Shown: positions 41,761 through 48,465, numbered from the stretch's first letter. The stretch is DNA of 52,120 bases from a virus (IMGVR_UViG_3300025000_000137:1-52120); one strand, 5' to 3'. Numbers and translations are program-made. The notes: generated from the sequence alone by a model not told the origin.

Positions 41761-41853
41761 ATATACGAATACGTTCTCGTATTTTATTATAGAGAATATT
41801 AGAGGGATATCGTTTTTTTAGTAAATATTGAATAAAATACGATATCGTATTTT
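41761..41853. promoter_or_regulatory. Operator/promoter region with CGTAT palindromes
   Basis: AATACG-TTCT-CGTATT hairpin (41768-41783) followed by TTTT; and the perfect 20-base palindrome AAAATACGATATCGTATTTT (41834-41853). ATATACGAATAC at 41761 is shared with 38282. TATA-like AATAAAATAC and AGATATAAATAA are nearby. Likely repressor sites for the unit starting at 41904. Confidence 0.5.
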
Positions 41854-41887
41854 TTTAGATATAAATAATTAGGAATGCCTAAAAATT

Positions 41888-41896
41888 GAACGGAGC
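41888..41896 (+). promoter_or_regulatory. GAACGGAGC leader element
   Basis: Exact copy followed by AAAAAG, 7 bases before the ATG at 41904. Confidence 0.8.
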
Positions 41897-41903
41897 AAAA
41901 AGA

Positions 41904-42038
41904 ATGAACAATTCTAACCAAATGAAATTAGATCAATCACCTAAAGAATACCAAATCCCAACAAGAAAACCACGTTACATCCCTGCCTTTGTAATAGTCT
42001 GTAATGCAGCCGGACCACTCAAGGAGGTTGAATTATGA
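41904..42038 (+). CDS. 44-residue protein
   Basis: MNNSNQMKLDQSPKEYQIPT, then a basic and hydrophobic part with RKPRYIPAFVIVC. It is supported by the GAACGGAGC leader and by an ATGA overlap with the next gene; its last codons (AAGGAGGTTGAA) contain the next gene's ribosome site. Function unknown. Confidence 0.5.
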   Translation: MNNSNQMKLDQSPKEYQIPTRKPRYIPAFVIVCNAAGPLKEVEL

Positions 42039-42217
42039 AATCTGGTATAGCAGGTTTCCAGATGTCCTATCCTTCCCTGGATCACTATGTCATTCCCACG
42101 GGGCAATGTCCTCTATCTCCATGTATGTCTGAATATTGGAGAAAACAACCGGTTAGGCAGGGTTTAACGCGAGATGAAATTGATTTCGAGGAAAAACCGG
42201 AGGAATCAGATGATTAA
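42035..42217 (+). CDS. Hypothetical small protein
   Basis: 60 residues: MKSGIAGFQMSYPSLDHYVI, then PTGQCPLSPCMSEYWRKQPV and an acidic end. Two Cys in CPLSPC. AAGGAGG lies 8 bases before the ATG. Overlaps the next gene by eight bases. Not recognised. Confidence 0.5.
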   Translation: MKSGIAGFQMSYPSLDHYVIPTGQCPLSPCMSEYWRKQPVRQGLTRDEIDFEEKPEESDD

Positions 42218-42389
42218 CTCACTCATTAACTTTTTAAAAGCCCTCCAAAAAGCACTCTCCATAATAATCTTCCATCCAAAAAGATGTGAAAACTGTCAAA
42301 AATGGAAAACTAATAAATGCTCTAAACATTTCTATCTCAAAGTTTCACCGATTGATAAATGCTCTGAATGGCTCAATAGAAGCCACTGA
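42210..42389 (+). CDS. Small Cys-rich protein
   Basis: 59 residues from MINSLINFLKALQKALSIII (an amphipathic or membrane-interacting helix), then CENCQKWKTNKCSKHF and DKCSEWL, probably a zinc site. GGAGGAATCAG precedes the ATG. The C-x-x-C-x-x-W-K pattern resembles 18275-18442. Confidence 0.55.
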   Translation: MINSLINFLKALQKALSIIIFHPKRCENCQKWKTNKCSKHFYLKVSPIDKCSEWLNRSH

Positions 42390-42485
42390 GAAGCCATAGA
42401 ATCAATCTTTAGATGAAAATAGTGTAAATGTATTAGAGAATACTTTTTTTGTGTTAGGAGGGCTTAGAATTGTAGTTTATATACA

Positions 42486-42523
42486 GGTATACCAAATAGT
42501 AAAGTATATATACATGGTATACC
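42486..42523. promoter_or_regulatory. Paired GGTATACC operator around a TATA box
   Basis: GGTATACC at 42486-42493 and at 42516-42523, 30 bases apart (about three helix turns), each followed by A-W-ATAGTA. Between them lies AAGTATATATAC. Upstream GTAGTTTATATACA is a second TATA-like element. Confidence 0.55.
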
Positions 42524-42579
42524 ATATAGTATTATTGTAAGAGGTAAAATGCCTCAAGATAAAAAGATAGGTGAAAAAG

Positions 42580-42903
42580 ATGGTAACTCAAGAAATTATA
42601 AGGGCAATGAAAGAAGCCGGTGTAAAGCCTGCTTGCTCCGGCGAACATATAATCGAACGCGGAGCAGTCGAAAAACTACTTGTAGGGGCTACAATCAGTT
42701 CTTCGAGGAAGAGTTTTCATTATAAATACACGTCAAACGTTGAAACATATTTCACCGAAGGCGTGAAGTGGGTTCCGGAGAAAAAAACCCTATTTGTTAA
42801 GAGTTCAGTTCCTGCATCATTTATCGGAACAAATGGATGTAACATCAGAGAACTTCAGAGGATCTGGAGATCAAAAGGCTTTAATATCGAACTAATGAGG
42901 TGA
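42580..42903 (+). CDS. KH-domain-like RNA-binding protein
   Basis: 107 residues from MVTQEIIRAMKEAGVKPACS (GGTGA six bases upstream; a GTG three codons earlier is possible). The last 40 residues contain FVKSSVPASFIGTNGCNIRE then LQRIWRSKGFNIELM, which fits a type-II KH fold: the I-G-x-x-G loop flanked by strand and helix, as in NusA-like proteins. The N-terminal 65 residues are alpha/beta and unrecognised. It would bind single-stranded RNA or DNA, and is a candidate post-transcriptional regulator. Confidence 0.6.
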   Translation: MVTQEIIRAMKEAGVKPACSGEHIIERGAVEKLLVGATISSSRKSFHYKYTSNVETYFTEGVKWVPEKKTLFVKSSVPASFIGTNGCNIRELQRIWRSKGFNIELMR

Positions 42904-42907
42904 ACAA

Positions 42908-43105
42908 ATGTGTACTGAAGAAGAAAACTTTACATGGGCTGAATGGGAAGAACGAACAGCCCGTAGACACGCAGCATTTGAAGCAGAGGAAGCTGCTAGG
43001 GAAAACAGGATGAATACATTTGTGAACTATGACATAGCTTCATTCGAGTCATTCTCAAATTATGGGGTAATGTTCTTTAGAGATTTTTATCCAGTATGGT
43101 GGTAA
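42908..43105 (+). CDS. Hypothetical acidic small protein
   Basis: 65 residues: MCTEEENFTWAEWEERTARR, a charged helix rich in Ala/Glu/Arg, then an aromatic end (MFFRDFYPVWW). GAGGTGAACAA precedes the ATG. Begins four bases after the KH-like gene. Not recognised. Confidence 0.5.
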   Translation: MCTEEENFTWAEWEERTARRHAAFEAEEAARENRMNTFVNYDIASFESFSNYGVMFFRDFYPVWW

Positions 43106-43106
43106 C

Positions 43107-43457
43107 GTGGTCGAAAATCCCTATCTTATACGGAGATTATTTGGAGACGAGTATCTTGATGCAGTTTACGCAGAAGAAGAGCAACAGACGAGAGAGGGAA
43201 ATGAGGGCATACCCAACATGGCTTCAAATGATAAGAGAAGCTACAGTGAAGAAAAAGAGGAATGGGTGAAATTACCTTCCAAAAAACCACGTCAAGCACA
43301 AAAAAAACCAAATGGAACAACAGCTATTCCAAAACCAACCTGCCTGGAATGCAGCAAGATCATGAGGCGATTCTACATCAGAGAAGAAGGCGGAGCAAGA
43401 GCATACAAAGGAGCAGGATGGTACTGTCCTAAATGTCATTATCTGATTTTTGATTAA
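43107..43457 (+). CDS. Protein with C-terminal zinc ribbon (GTG start)
   Basis: 116 residues from GTG one base after the upstream stop. The N-terminal ~70 residues are charged and probably disordered (KKPRQAQKKPNGT); the C-terminus has CLECSKIMRRFYI and GWYCPKCHYLIFD, a zinc ribbon related to those at 18463 and 36682. Binding protein of unknown target. Confidence 0.6.
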   Translation: MVENPYLIRRLFGDEYLDAVYAEEEQQTREGNEGIPNMASNDKRSYSEEKEEWVKLPSKKPRQAQKKPNGTTAIPKPTCLECSKIMRRFYIREEGGARAYKGAGWYCPKCHYLIFD

Positions 43458-43470
43458 TCCTCATAAAAAT

Positions 43471-43479
43471 GAACGGAGC
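43471..43479 (+). promoter_or_regulatory. GAACGGAGC leader element
   Basis: Exact copy followed by TATAAA, 8 bases before the ATG at 43488. Confidence 0.8.
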
Positions 43480-43487
43480 TATAAACC

Positions 43488-43682
43488 ATGTCAAACGAAC
43501 ACATAACCAAATTCAGAATCCTCTTACAAGACGGAATCGACTTCCGAGAGAAAGTACTCTTCCCAAAGAACTCTATCATGGAAATCTCGCAAAGCATCCA
43601 GGACCAAGAAGTCACAAGAAAGGAACAAGCTCTCCTAAAGTGTATCTTAGCTCAGTTTGAAAAGACATTCGGGGCAGAATAA
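43488..43682 (+). CDS. Hypothetical helical protein
   Basis: 64 residues: MSNEHITKFRILLQDGIDFR then EISQSIQDQEVTRKEQALLK. Helical, mixed charge. Carries the GAACGGAGC leader. Not recognised. Confidence 0.5.
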   Translation: MSNEHITKFRILLQDGIDFREKVLFPKNSIMEISQSIQDQEVTRKEQALLKCILAQFEKTFGAE

Positions 43683-43684
43683 AC

Positions 43685-43816
43685 ATGCCCTGCCAATTAA
43701 GAACCGGGAAGATCTGTAAATGTCCCTCGCATCGCCAATGGTTACCTAATGAGCGGTTTCCTATTTTGAATGGGAAATTAGGCTCATGGTGTAAATCTTG
43801 TATGCGGAAAAAATAA
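43685..43816 (+). CDS. Small zinc-finger protein
   Basis: 43 residues: MPCQLRTGKICKCPSHRQWL then LGSWCKSCMRKK. Cys-x-Cys-x-x-His and CKSC suggest a zinc site; basic. Starts two bases after the upstream stop. Function unknown. Confidence 0.5.
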   Translation: MPCQLRTGKICKCPSHRQWLPNERFPILNGKLGSWCKSCMRKK

Positions 43817-43880
43817 ATACAGTTAACGCATTTTATATTTAATTACTTTTTTTAATCGAAACACGGTGAAACGTTTTGTT

Positions 43881-44348
43881 ATGGTCCGGGCGAACAATAT
43901 TATAAAATATGGTTTAGAATCAAGAGCAGCAGAATTATATAACCAAAATCTATCCTTATCTGAGATTGGAGCTATTTTATCAGCCGAATCGAAACAGGAT
44001 ATCTCAAAATCCACTTTGTTTCGTTATTTTGGTTCGGAAGCCCGGTGTAAAGCCGCAGTAATCGAGAAGCGCGCCCAGCTTCAGGTTGCAGTAGTTGAAG
44101 CCGAGATTTCAACCATCAAAGACCGACAAGACATTATCAAAGGTCTTAAGGAACTCGCTAAATCCGCAGAGTTTGAAAGGGACCGAATAGCAGCCTACAA
44201 GGTGGCCACAGAAGCACTTGACAGCCTAGACAAGAGGATTGGGAAGTTAACTAATAATGCAGGTATTACTAACAATATCAATGTGTTGAAGCTCTCAGAC
44301 ATCCCTACCGAACAACTACTGAGGATGGTCAATGTCGGCAGAAGTTGA
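43881..44348 (+). CDS. Terminase small subunit
   Basis: 155 residues from MVRANNIIKYGLESRAAELY (a GTG at 43866 is an alternative start). N-terminal helix-turn-helix (LSLSEIGAILSAESKQDISK, STLFRYFG) for DNA recognition, then a helical oligomerisation region and a C-terminal tail with DIPTEQLLRMV that may contact the large subunit. Overlaps terL by 17 bases. GGTGAAACG and a TATA-like TTTATATTTAAT lie upstream. Confidence 0.75.
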   Translation: MVRANNIIKYGLESRAAELYNQNLSLSEIGAILSAESKQDISKSTLFRYFGSEARCKAAVIEKRAQLQVAVVEAEISTIKDRQDIIKGLKELAKSAEFERDRIAAYKVATEALDSLDKRIGKLTNNAGITNNINVLKLSDIPTEQLLRMVNVGRS

Positions 44349-45885
44349 GCAATTCAAAGAGTCTGATATATGGGCTGAACTCCTCAGAAGAAAGCAGGCT
44401 ACTGAGTCCTTACAGAATTTCACTACATTTACCAAACCAGACTATAAAGTCAACTGGCATCATGAACTAATTTTCAATAAGTTAGATCAATTCGTTTCAG
44501 GTGACATAAAACGATTAATTATTAGTATGCCACCGAGAAATGGAAAAAGCGAAGCGGTGTCTCGCAGACTTCCTGCTTATATTTTTGGCAGGCTCCCGGA
44601 TACTAACATAATAGCGTGTTCATATAGTGCCGATCTTGCGCAGAGAATGAACCGTGACGTTCAGAGAATCATAAGCTCTCCTGAATATAATACTCTATTT
44701 CCAGAGGTATACCTCAACTCTTCAAATGTCAGGTCCACCGCACAGGGCAGTTTCCTCCGAAATTCAGATATATTTGAAATAGTCGGTTCCTCCGGTGTGT
44801 ATAGATCCGCAGGTGTCGGCGGTGGTATCACCGGTATGGGTTTTAAATATGGTATTATTGACGACCCGTTTAAAAACAGAGAAGAAGCTGAGAGCACAAC
44901 AATTAGAAATAAAGTATACGAGTGGTACACTGACACTTTTTATACCCGCCAAGAAGAGGACGCTAGCATATTGATTACAATGACGCGCTGGCATGAAGAC
45001 GATCTCGTAGGTAGATTACTAAACCTTGCAAAAAACGATCAAGAAGCAGATCAATGGGAATTAATCAATCTCCCTGCACTCTCTGAAGAAGTCCGACCGG
45101 AATACGACCTGAGAACCGGACCCGATCAAGCGTTATGGCCTGGTAAATATCCTGAAGCAGTTTTACGAAAAATAAAAGCAACAGTCCCGGTATACACATG
45201 GCTATCCCTCTACCAACAAAGACCAAGTTCAGCAGCAGGCAACCTCTTCAAAAGGGAGAACTTTCAATACTTCACGGAAGATGCTATGAGGTACCATCTC
45301 AACACAGACGGTGAAACAATCCCAGTAAACAGACATGAATGTATCCGTTTTCAAACGTGTGATCCAGCAGGCACGGCAAAAACACACTCTGACTTTTTTG
45401 TCTTAGCAACATGGGCACTTACTCCCTCAAACGATCTCCTTTTATTGGATGTCTTCAGAACAAAAATAGAAGGAGCCGACCACATGGACTTTTTCAGGCA
45501 GCACTCAAAGAACGCTCGTATAATGGCTCTCGGCTTTGAATCAGTCGGCATCGGGAAAACAACTTACCAAAATTTAGAACGTGAAGGATATCCTGTTTTC
45601 GATCTCCAACCGAAAGGCGATAAGTTCACAAGGGCGCTATCTGCTGCTATCCGGTTAGGTAGAAGAAAAGTATTTTTCAAACAGGATGCACATTGGCTCA
45701 ATGAATGGGAGACTGAGTTATTACATTTCCCAAATGTTAAGAACGATGATCAGGTAGATACATTTTCCCAGGCTGATTATATGTTGAGCGAAGGGCTTGT
45801 TATCTATTATTCAGAAAACGTTGAAATCAATGATGTTGGCTATGGTTACTCTGAATATTCCGGAGACATCTATGAAAACTACTAA
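44332..45885 (+). CDS. terL: Terminase large subunit
   Basis: 517 residues. ATPase domain: Walker A MPPRNGKSEAVSR (about 65-77), Walker B YGIIDDPFKN (about 172-181), coupling motif region TMTRWHEDDLVG. RNase-H-fold nuclease: TCDPAGTAKTHSDFF (about 341-355), GFESVGIGK and the terminal acidic NDDQVDTFSQ (about 470). It cuts and pumps viral DNA into the capsid; the gene for its portal partner is not in the window. Confidence 0.95.
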   Translation: MSAEVEQFKESDIWAELLRRKQATESLQNFTTFTKPDYKVNWHHELIFNKLDQFVSGDIKRLIISMPPRNGKSEAVSRRLPAYIFGRLPDTNIIACSYSADLAQRMNRDVQRIISSPEYNTLFPEVYLNSSNVRSTAQGSFLRNSDIFEIVGSSGVYRSAGVGGGITGMGFKYGIIDDPFKNREEAESTTIRNKVYEWYTDTFYTRQEEDASILITMTRWHEDDLVGRLLNLAKNDQEADQWELINLPALSEEVRPEYDLRTGPDQALWPGKYPEAVLRKIKATVPVYTWLSLYQQRPSSAAGNLFKRENFQYFTEDAMRYHLNTDGETIPVNRHECIRFQTCDPAGTAKTHSDFFVLATWALTPSNDLLLLDVFRTKIEGADHMDFFRQHSKNARIMALGFESVGIGKTTYQNLEREGYPVFDLQPKGDKFTRALSAAIRLGRRKVFFKQDAHWLNEWETELLHFPNVKNDDQVDTFSQADYMLSEGLVIYYSENVEINDVGYGYSEYSGDIYENY

Positions 45886-45970
45886 ATGTTAACTTTTATA
45901 TACTACGCACTAAATATATTACATGGGTCTTACATCCTCTTCCCTCAAAAAACGACACTCCCCCGGAAAA

Positions 45971-45993
45971 GGGCAGTTTCTTACAGGCTGCCC
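45971..45993 (+). terminator. Probable terminator after the terminase genes
   Basis: GGGCAG (45971-45976) and CTGCCC (45988-45993) form a hairpin followed by TTCTTTTCTCTCTTTT. It lies 85 bases past terL and also covers the end of the convergent minus-strand gene. Confidence 0.55.
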
Positions 45994-46205
45994 TTCTTTT
46001 CTCTCTTTTCGTAAAAATCTTGTAATGATTCGTACCCACAATCAAGGGTTGCAGCAATCCAACCAGCTTTTAGCGCGACGTCTATTAGTTCCTTGTCGTC
46101 GTCACTGAATCCGGCTTTGAAATCCTCAAATTGTTTTTTTGTCTGTTAACTCATTACAATATCTAATAATGTACTCAGAGCTTCGTATTCTTCATGTGAT
46201 GACAT
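45981..46205 (-). pseudogene. Small gene with in-frame TAA
   Basis: From the ATG at 46205 (AAGGTGAGGC upstream) the frame reads MSSHEEYEALSTLLDIVMS, then TAA at 46146-46148, then continues in the same frame for 55 codons (QTKKQFEDFKAGFSDDDKEL onward, with ALKAGWIAATLDCGYESLQD) to 45981. The downstream part is protein-like but lacks a start codon. TAA is not the pyrrolysine codon, so a nonsense mutation is likely. Confidence 0.5.
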
Positions 46206-46214
46206 TTTCAAGCC

Positions 46215-46574
46215 TCACCTTCTAACTACATTCCCACCCGCGTTAACGTCTCCGCCAACATTTCCACAGTGCACAGAGTTTCCCGCATCTACATTCCCGG
46301 TTACATCCTCGCAGTGCACTGAGTTTCCGGCTTTAACATTCCCTCCTACGTTCCCGCAGTTTATCCCGCATCCCGCGTGTATTCCTCCGGATACATTACC
46401 GTGAACTTCTACGTCTCCCTCGGTTGTTATGTTCACAGGATCACCTTCTATTATCAGTTTGACAGGCTCTTTTGATTCTGTTACGAGTTTACCATCAACA
46501 TACACTTTATTATTTTGTATACAGATGTTCCCTGCTACGTTTATGCTCGTTCCGTTGATTATCATTTTACTCAT
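46215..46574 (-). CDS. Bactofilin-like beta-repeat protein
   Basis: 119 residues. After a strand-rich start (SINVAGNICIQNNKVYVDG), short repeats follow: GDVEVHGNVSGGIHAGCGIN, CGNVGGNVKAGNSVHCEDV, TGNVDAGNSVHCGNVGG. The G-N-V-x-G-x-V-x-A-G unit of about 6-12 residues implies a beta-solenoid as in bactofilins and DUF342-type proteins. Regular Cys every turn could line up along one face. GAGG precedes the ATG. May form a small polymer or spike; function unknown. Confidence 0.6.
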   Translation of the reverse strand: MSKMIINGTSINVAGNICIQNNKVYVDGKLVTESKEPVKLIIEGDPVNITTEGDVEVHGNVSGGIHAGCGINCGNVGGNVKAGNSVHCEDVTGNVDAGNSVHCGNVGGDVNAGGNVVRR

Positions 46575-46594
46575 TTTTATGCCTCGTTTTCTCC

Positions 46595-46753
46595 TTATTT
46601 AATAAACTTTTTAATTGTTTTATGGATTAAAAAAACGAATCCATACAGCAATCCTGCCGCTAACAGGTCAATTAATATGAGGTCAATTAATGCATCTAGT
46701 TGCGTCACGTTTCCATCAATCTCCTTATCTGAGTCAAAATTGGATATTTCCAT
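46595..46753 (-). CDS. Single-pass membrane protein (holin-like size)
   Basis: 52 residues: acidic N-terminus (MEISNFDSDKEIDGNVTQLD), one hydrophobic segment (LIDLILIDLLAAGLLYGFVF) and a basic tail (HKTIKKFIK). Overlaps the upstream gene by 49 bases in another frame. Small membrane proteins near packaging genes can be holins, but no lysin is recognised beside it. Confidence 0.45.
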   Translation of the reverse strand: MEISNFDSDKEIDGNVTQLDALIDLILIDLLAAGLLYGFVFLIHKTIKKFIK

Positions 46754-46854
46754 CCGTAACCCATGATTTCAACGTCTACGAGTTCATCTTGAAAGTCTCT
46801 TGATTGTTCTTTTGAGAGTACGAGCTCGTGATTTTCCGAGAGGACAAGTTTCAT
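46705..46854 (-). CDS. Hypothetical small protein
   Basis: 49 residues: MKLVLSENHELVLSKEQSRD then a Tyr/Trp-containing part (IMGYGWKYPILTQIRRL). GTGAGGAATC precedes the ATG, which overlaps the upstream stop (ATGA). Not recognised. Confidence 0.45.
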   Translation of the reverse strand: MKLVLSENHELVLSKEQSRDFQDELVDVEIMGYGWKYPILTQIRRLMET

Positions 46855-46982
46855 TTTGATTCCTCACGTTTTCTTATTATACACATATCAGAATTAATCG
46901 TTATAAAATTCCTGTCATACGATTCCCACGTTTCTCCACCGTCAAACGATCTGTACCCGTGTTGAATAATCGGTTTTACCAT
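46851..46982 (-). CDS. Hypothetical small protein
   Basis: 43 residues: MVKPIIQHGYRSFDGGETWE then SYDRNFITINSDMC and a basic end. The DGGETW segment is like one Asp-box turn, seen also in the tail-tip protein, but one copy proves nothing. Seven-base overlap with the upstream gene. Confidence 0.4.
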   Translation of the reverse strand: MVKPIIQHGYRSFDGGETWESYDRNFITINSDMCIIRKREESK

Positions 46983-47134
46983 TGTCTCACTCCACACGCT
47001 TTTCTCTCTTCGTTCCACCATGCACACTTATTCTCGATGCATAAGGATGCTCTTTGCATATCTGTCAGTGAGCTATGGCGCATCGTTATTGCCGCTAAAC
47101 CTGCGTAAACAGGACATATTTTTTTATCTGACAT
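46976..47134 (-). CDS. Small Cys-containing protein
   Basis: 52 residues from MSDKKICPVYAGLAAITMRH (GGAGGAATAAAAACA upstream fixes this start). Later Cys in LCIENKCAWWNEERKACGV suggest a metal site. An unrecognised family with the C-x(4)-C-A-W-W motif seen in small phage-encoded proteins. Confidence 0.55.
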   Translation of the reverse strand: MSDKKICPVYAGLAAITMRHSSLTDMQRASLCIENKCAWWNEERKACGVRQW

Positions 47135-47300
47135 TGTTTTTATTCCTCCACTTCTCCATAACATCAACATAATATTGCATTCCATCTTTTCCCATTTGAT
47201 CCCATAGAGGACCATCAATCAGTTCACCTAGCATTGTTATTTCAAATGCTTTAGCGGTTGCTAATAATTGTTCATGTGTTAGGTCGTCAAGGGTTACCAT
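47124..47300 (-). CDS. Hypothetical small protein
   Basis: 58 residues: MVTLDDLTHEQLLATAKAFE, then GELIDGPLWDQMGKDGMQYY and a helix. Acidic, helical. Overlaps the next gene by 11 bases and carries its ribosome site. Not recognised. Confidence 0.5.
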   Translation of the reverse strand: MVTLDDLTHEQLLATAKAFEITMLGELIDGPLWDQMGKDGMQYYVDVMEKWRNKNNVR

Positions 47301-47303
47301 GTT

Positions 47304-47489
47304 TTATTCTTCCTTCTTCTCAAATTCTTCAAGCTTCTTTCTTAAGAGTTCATTCTCAAGCTTCAATCTCTTATATTCCGCTATCAAATGCCGCATTGCA
47401 GTATCATCGGTTGGATTCCCGATCCCATCTGCAATCTTCCCAACTTCTTCTATTACATATTTGCTTATCCTAGTGGACTGAGTTTCCAT
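47304..47489 (-). CDS. RHH-like regulator with coiled coil
   Basis: 61 residues: METQSTRISKYVIEEVGKIA then DDTAMRHLIAEYKRLKLEN and a charged coiled coil. Strand-helix-helix order with a C-terminal zipper, like the regulators at 19184 and 23614. First gene of a minus-strand unit divergent from 47646; probably represses both. Confidence 0.6.
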   Translation of the reverse strand: METQSTRISKYVIEEVGKIADGIGNPTDDTAMRHLIAEYKRLKLENELLRKKLEEFEKKEE

Positions 47490-47645
47490 ACAAGTAATAG
47501 CACTTCATCGTATTTATAGGTTACGTTTTGTGTGTTTAATATAATACTTATTGTATATGCTATTTACCACAATTAGAAACATTTAAATACTTTGTATGCC
47601 TAGTAATAGTATAGAAAAGGCATAAGCCCGGATGGAGATACAAAG
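47490..47645. promoter_or_regulatory. Divergent promoter region
   Basis: Holds TTAATATAATAC and TTGTATATGC (TATA-like, both directions) and ACATTTAAATAC about 55 bases upstream of the plus gene. No long palindrome seen. Confidence 0.4.
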
Positions 47646-47867
47646 ATGAAAACAATCGAAGAAGTAAGAGAAATGACAAATGAACAGATCCTCGTTGAAA
47701 TGAGGAAAATTGCTGGAAATCAAATATCAAACAACTATAATGAATCAAAAGAAGCAGCAATGTACTTTGCTGTGATGTGCCAGAGAACCGGAAAAGACCC
47801 GAAGCCTAAAATCAAAGCAATGGGATACGGGATATATGAAGAAGCTGAAACTGAAGGGTGGTTTTAA
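47646..47867 (+). CDS. Hypothetical small protein
   Basis: 73 residues: MKTIEEVREMTNEQILVEMR then NNYNESKEAAMYFAVMCQRT and an acidic end. Helical. ATGGAGATACAAAG gives a GGAG 10 bases before the ATG. Not recognised. Confidence 0.5.
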   Translation: MKTIEEVREMTNEQILVEMRKIAGNQISNNYNESKEAAMYFAVMCQRTGKDPKPKIKAMGYGIYEEAETEGWF

Positions 47868-47870
47868 GGA

Positions 47871-48006
47871 GTGATAACCAACGCAAGACATTAACACAAT
47901 CCTCATTAAAAAACAATCCTCCCTCAAAGAATCCGCGAGAGAAAACAGTGCGAGAAGAACTATCCCACCAGGGGCAAGGGGAATTTTCGTAAAGGTGAGA
48001 AAATGA
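47871..48006 (+). pseudogene. Possible frame-disrupted small gene
   Basis: AAGGAG leads to GTG at 47871, which reads MITNARH then stops. The +1 frame continues DINTILIKKQSSLKESAREN, then SARRTIPPGARGIFVKVRK, ending at 48006 with an ATGA overlap to the next gene. That frame has no start of its own. As in two other cases here, the span is one base more than a multiple of three. Confidence 0.35.
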
Positions 48007-48176
48007 TAGACTATACTCAATTATCTAACTCGGAATTCAGCATCATAGTAAAAAGTGTATTCATCCTAGCTCAAATACCTGATTGCCCGTTGTCTCCCGA
48101 AGAACTGGCGGAATTACAAAATATTAAAGGTGATCTATGGGCAGAAATGGCTAAAAGAGGTCAGGCGATAAAATGA
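48003..48176 (+). CDS. Hypothetical small protein
   Basis: 57 residues: MIDYTQLSNSEFSIIVKSVF then DCPLSPEELAELQNIKGDLW. Helical, acidic. AAAGGTGAGAAA precedes the ATG. Overlaps the following membrane peptide gene by four bases. Confidence 0.5.
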   Translation: MIDYTQLSNSEFSIIVKSVFILAQIPDCPLSPEELAELQNIKGDLWAEMAKRGQAIK

Positions 48177-48265
48177 AACCTCTAAAATACATAGCAGCTC
48201 TAACATGGATCATCATTTTCCTGGGAATTGCGTTTTTAGGATGGATCTTGAGGAGGAAGAAATGA
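48173..48265 (+). CDS. 30-residue membrane peptide
   Basis: MKPLKYIAALTWIIIFLGIA then FLGWILRRKK: one hydrophobic segment with basic ends. ATGA overlaps at both ends support it as a gene. Possible holin-like or membrane-anchored regulator; unproven. Confidence 0.5.
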   Translation: MKPLKYIAALTWIIIFLGIAFLGWILRRKK

Positions 48266-48465
48266 CATCAAAAGTTTCAATTGAAGATGTCCAGAAATGG
48301 GCATTGGAATCGGCTAGCCGGTATAAACAAGAACTCATTGATGCACCTGATTATCACATGAGCGAATACGGCAGGAATCTAAGTTCAAATGGTGAGGAAA
48401 AAGGACGTTATCAGGTAGCCGTCGATCTCTGCATCTTTTTGGGGGTCGCGGGGGAGATGGAGTAA
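48262..48465 (+). CDS. Hypothetical small protein
   Basis: 67 residues: MTSKVSIEDVQKWALESASR then KQELIDAPDYHMSEYGRNLS. Helical. GAGGAGGAAG just upstream of ATG is a strong ribosome site. Not recognised. Confidence 0.55.
   Translation: MTSKVSIEDVQKWALESASRYKQELIDAPDYHMSEYGRNLSSNGEEKGRYQVAVDLCIFLGVAGEME

Noticed and set aside
42549-42725. Arg/Cys-rich 58-codon frame starting with a good GAGGT ribosome site
   Set aside because: It overlaps the KH-like gene in another frame, and the KH-like product is far more protein-like with a recognisable motif. The first site may instead serve a short leader peptide.
45923-46108. Plus-strand 61-codon frame after terL
   Set aside because: It covers the terminator hairpin and lies antisense to a more convincing (broken) minus-strand gene; no ribosome site.
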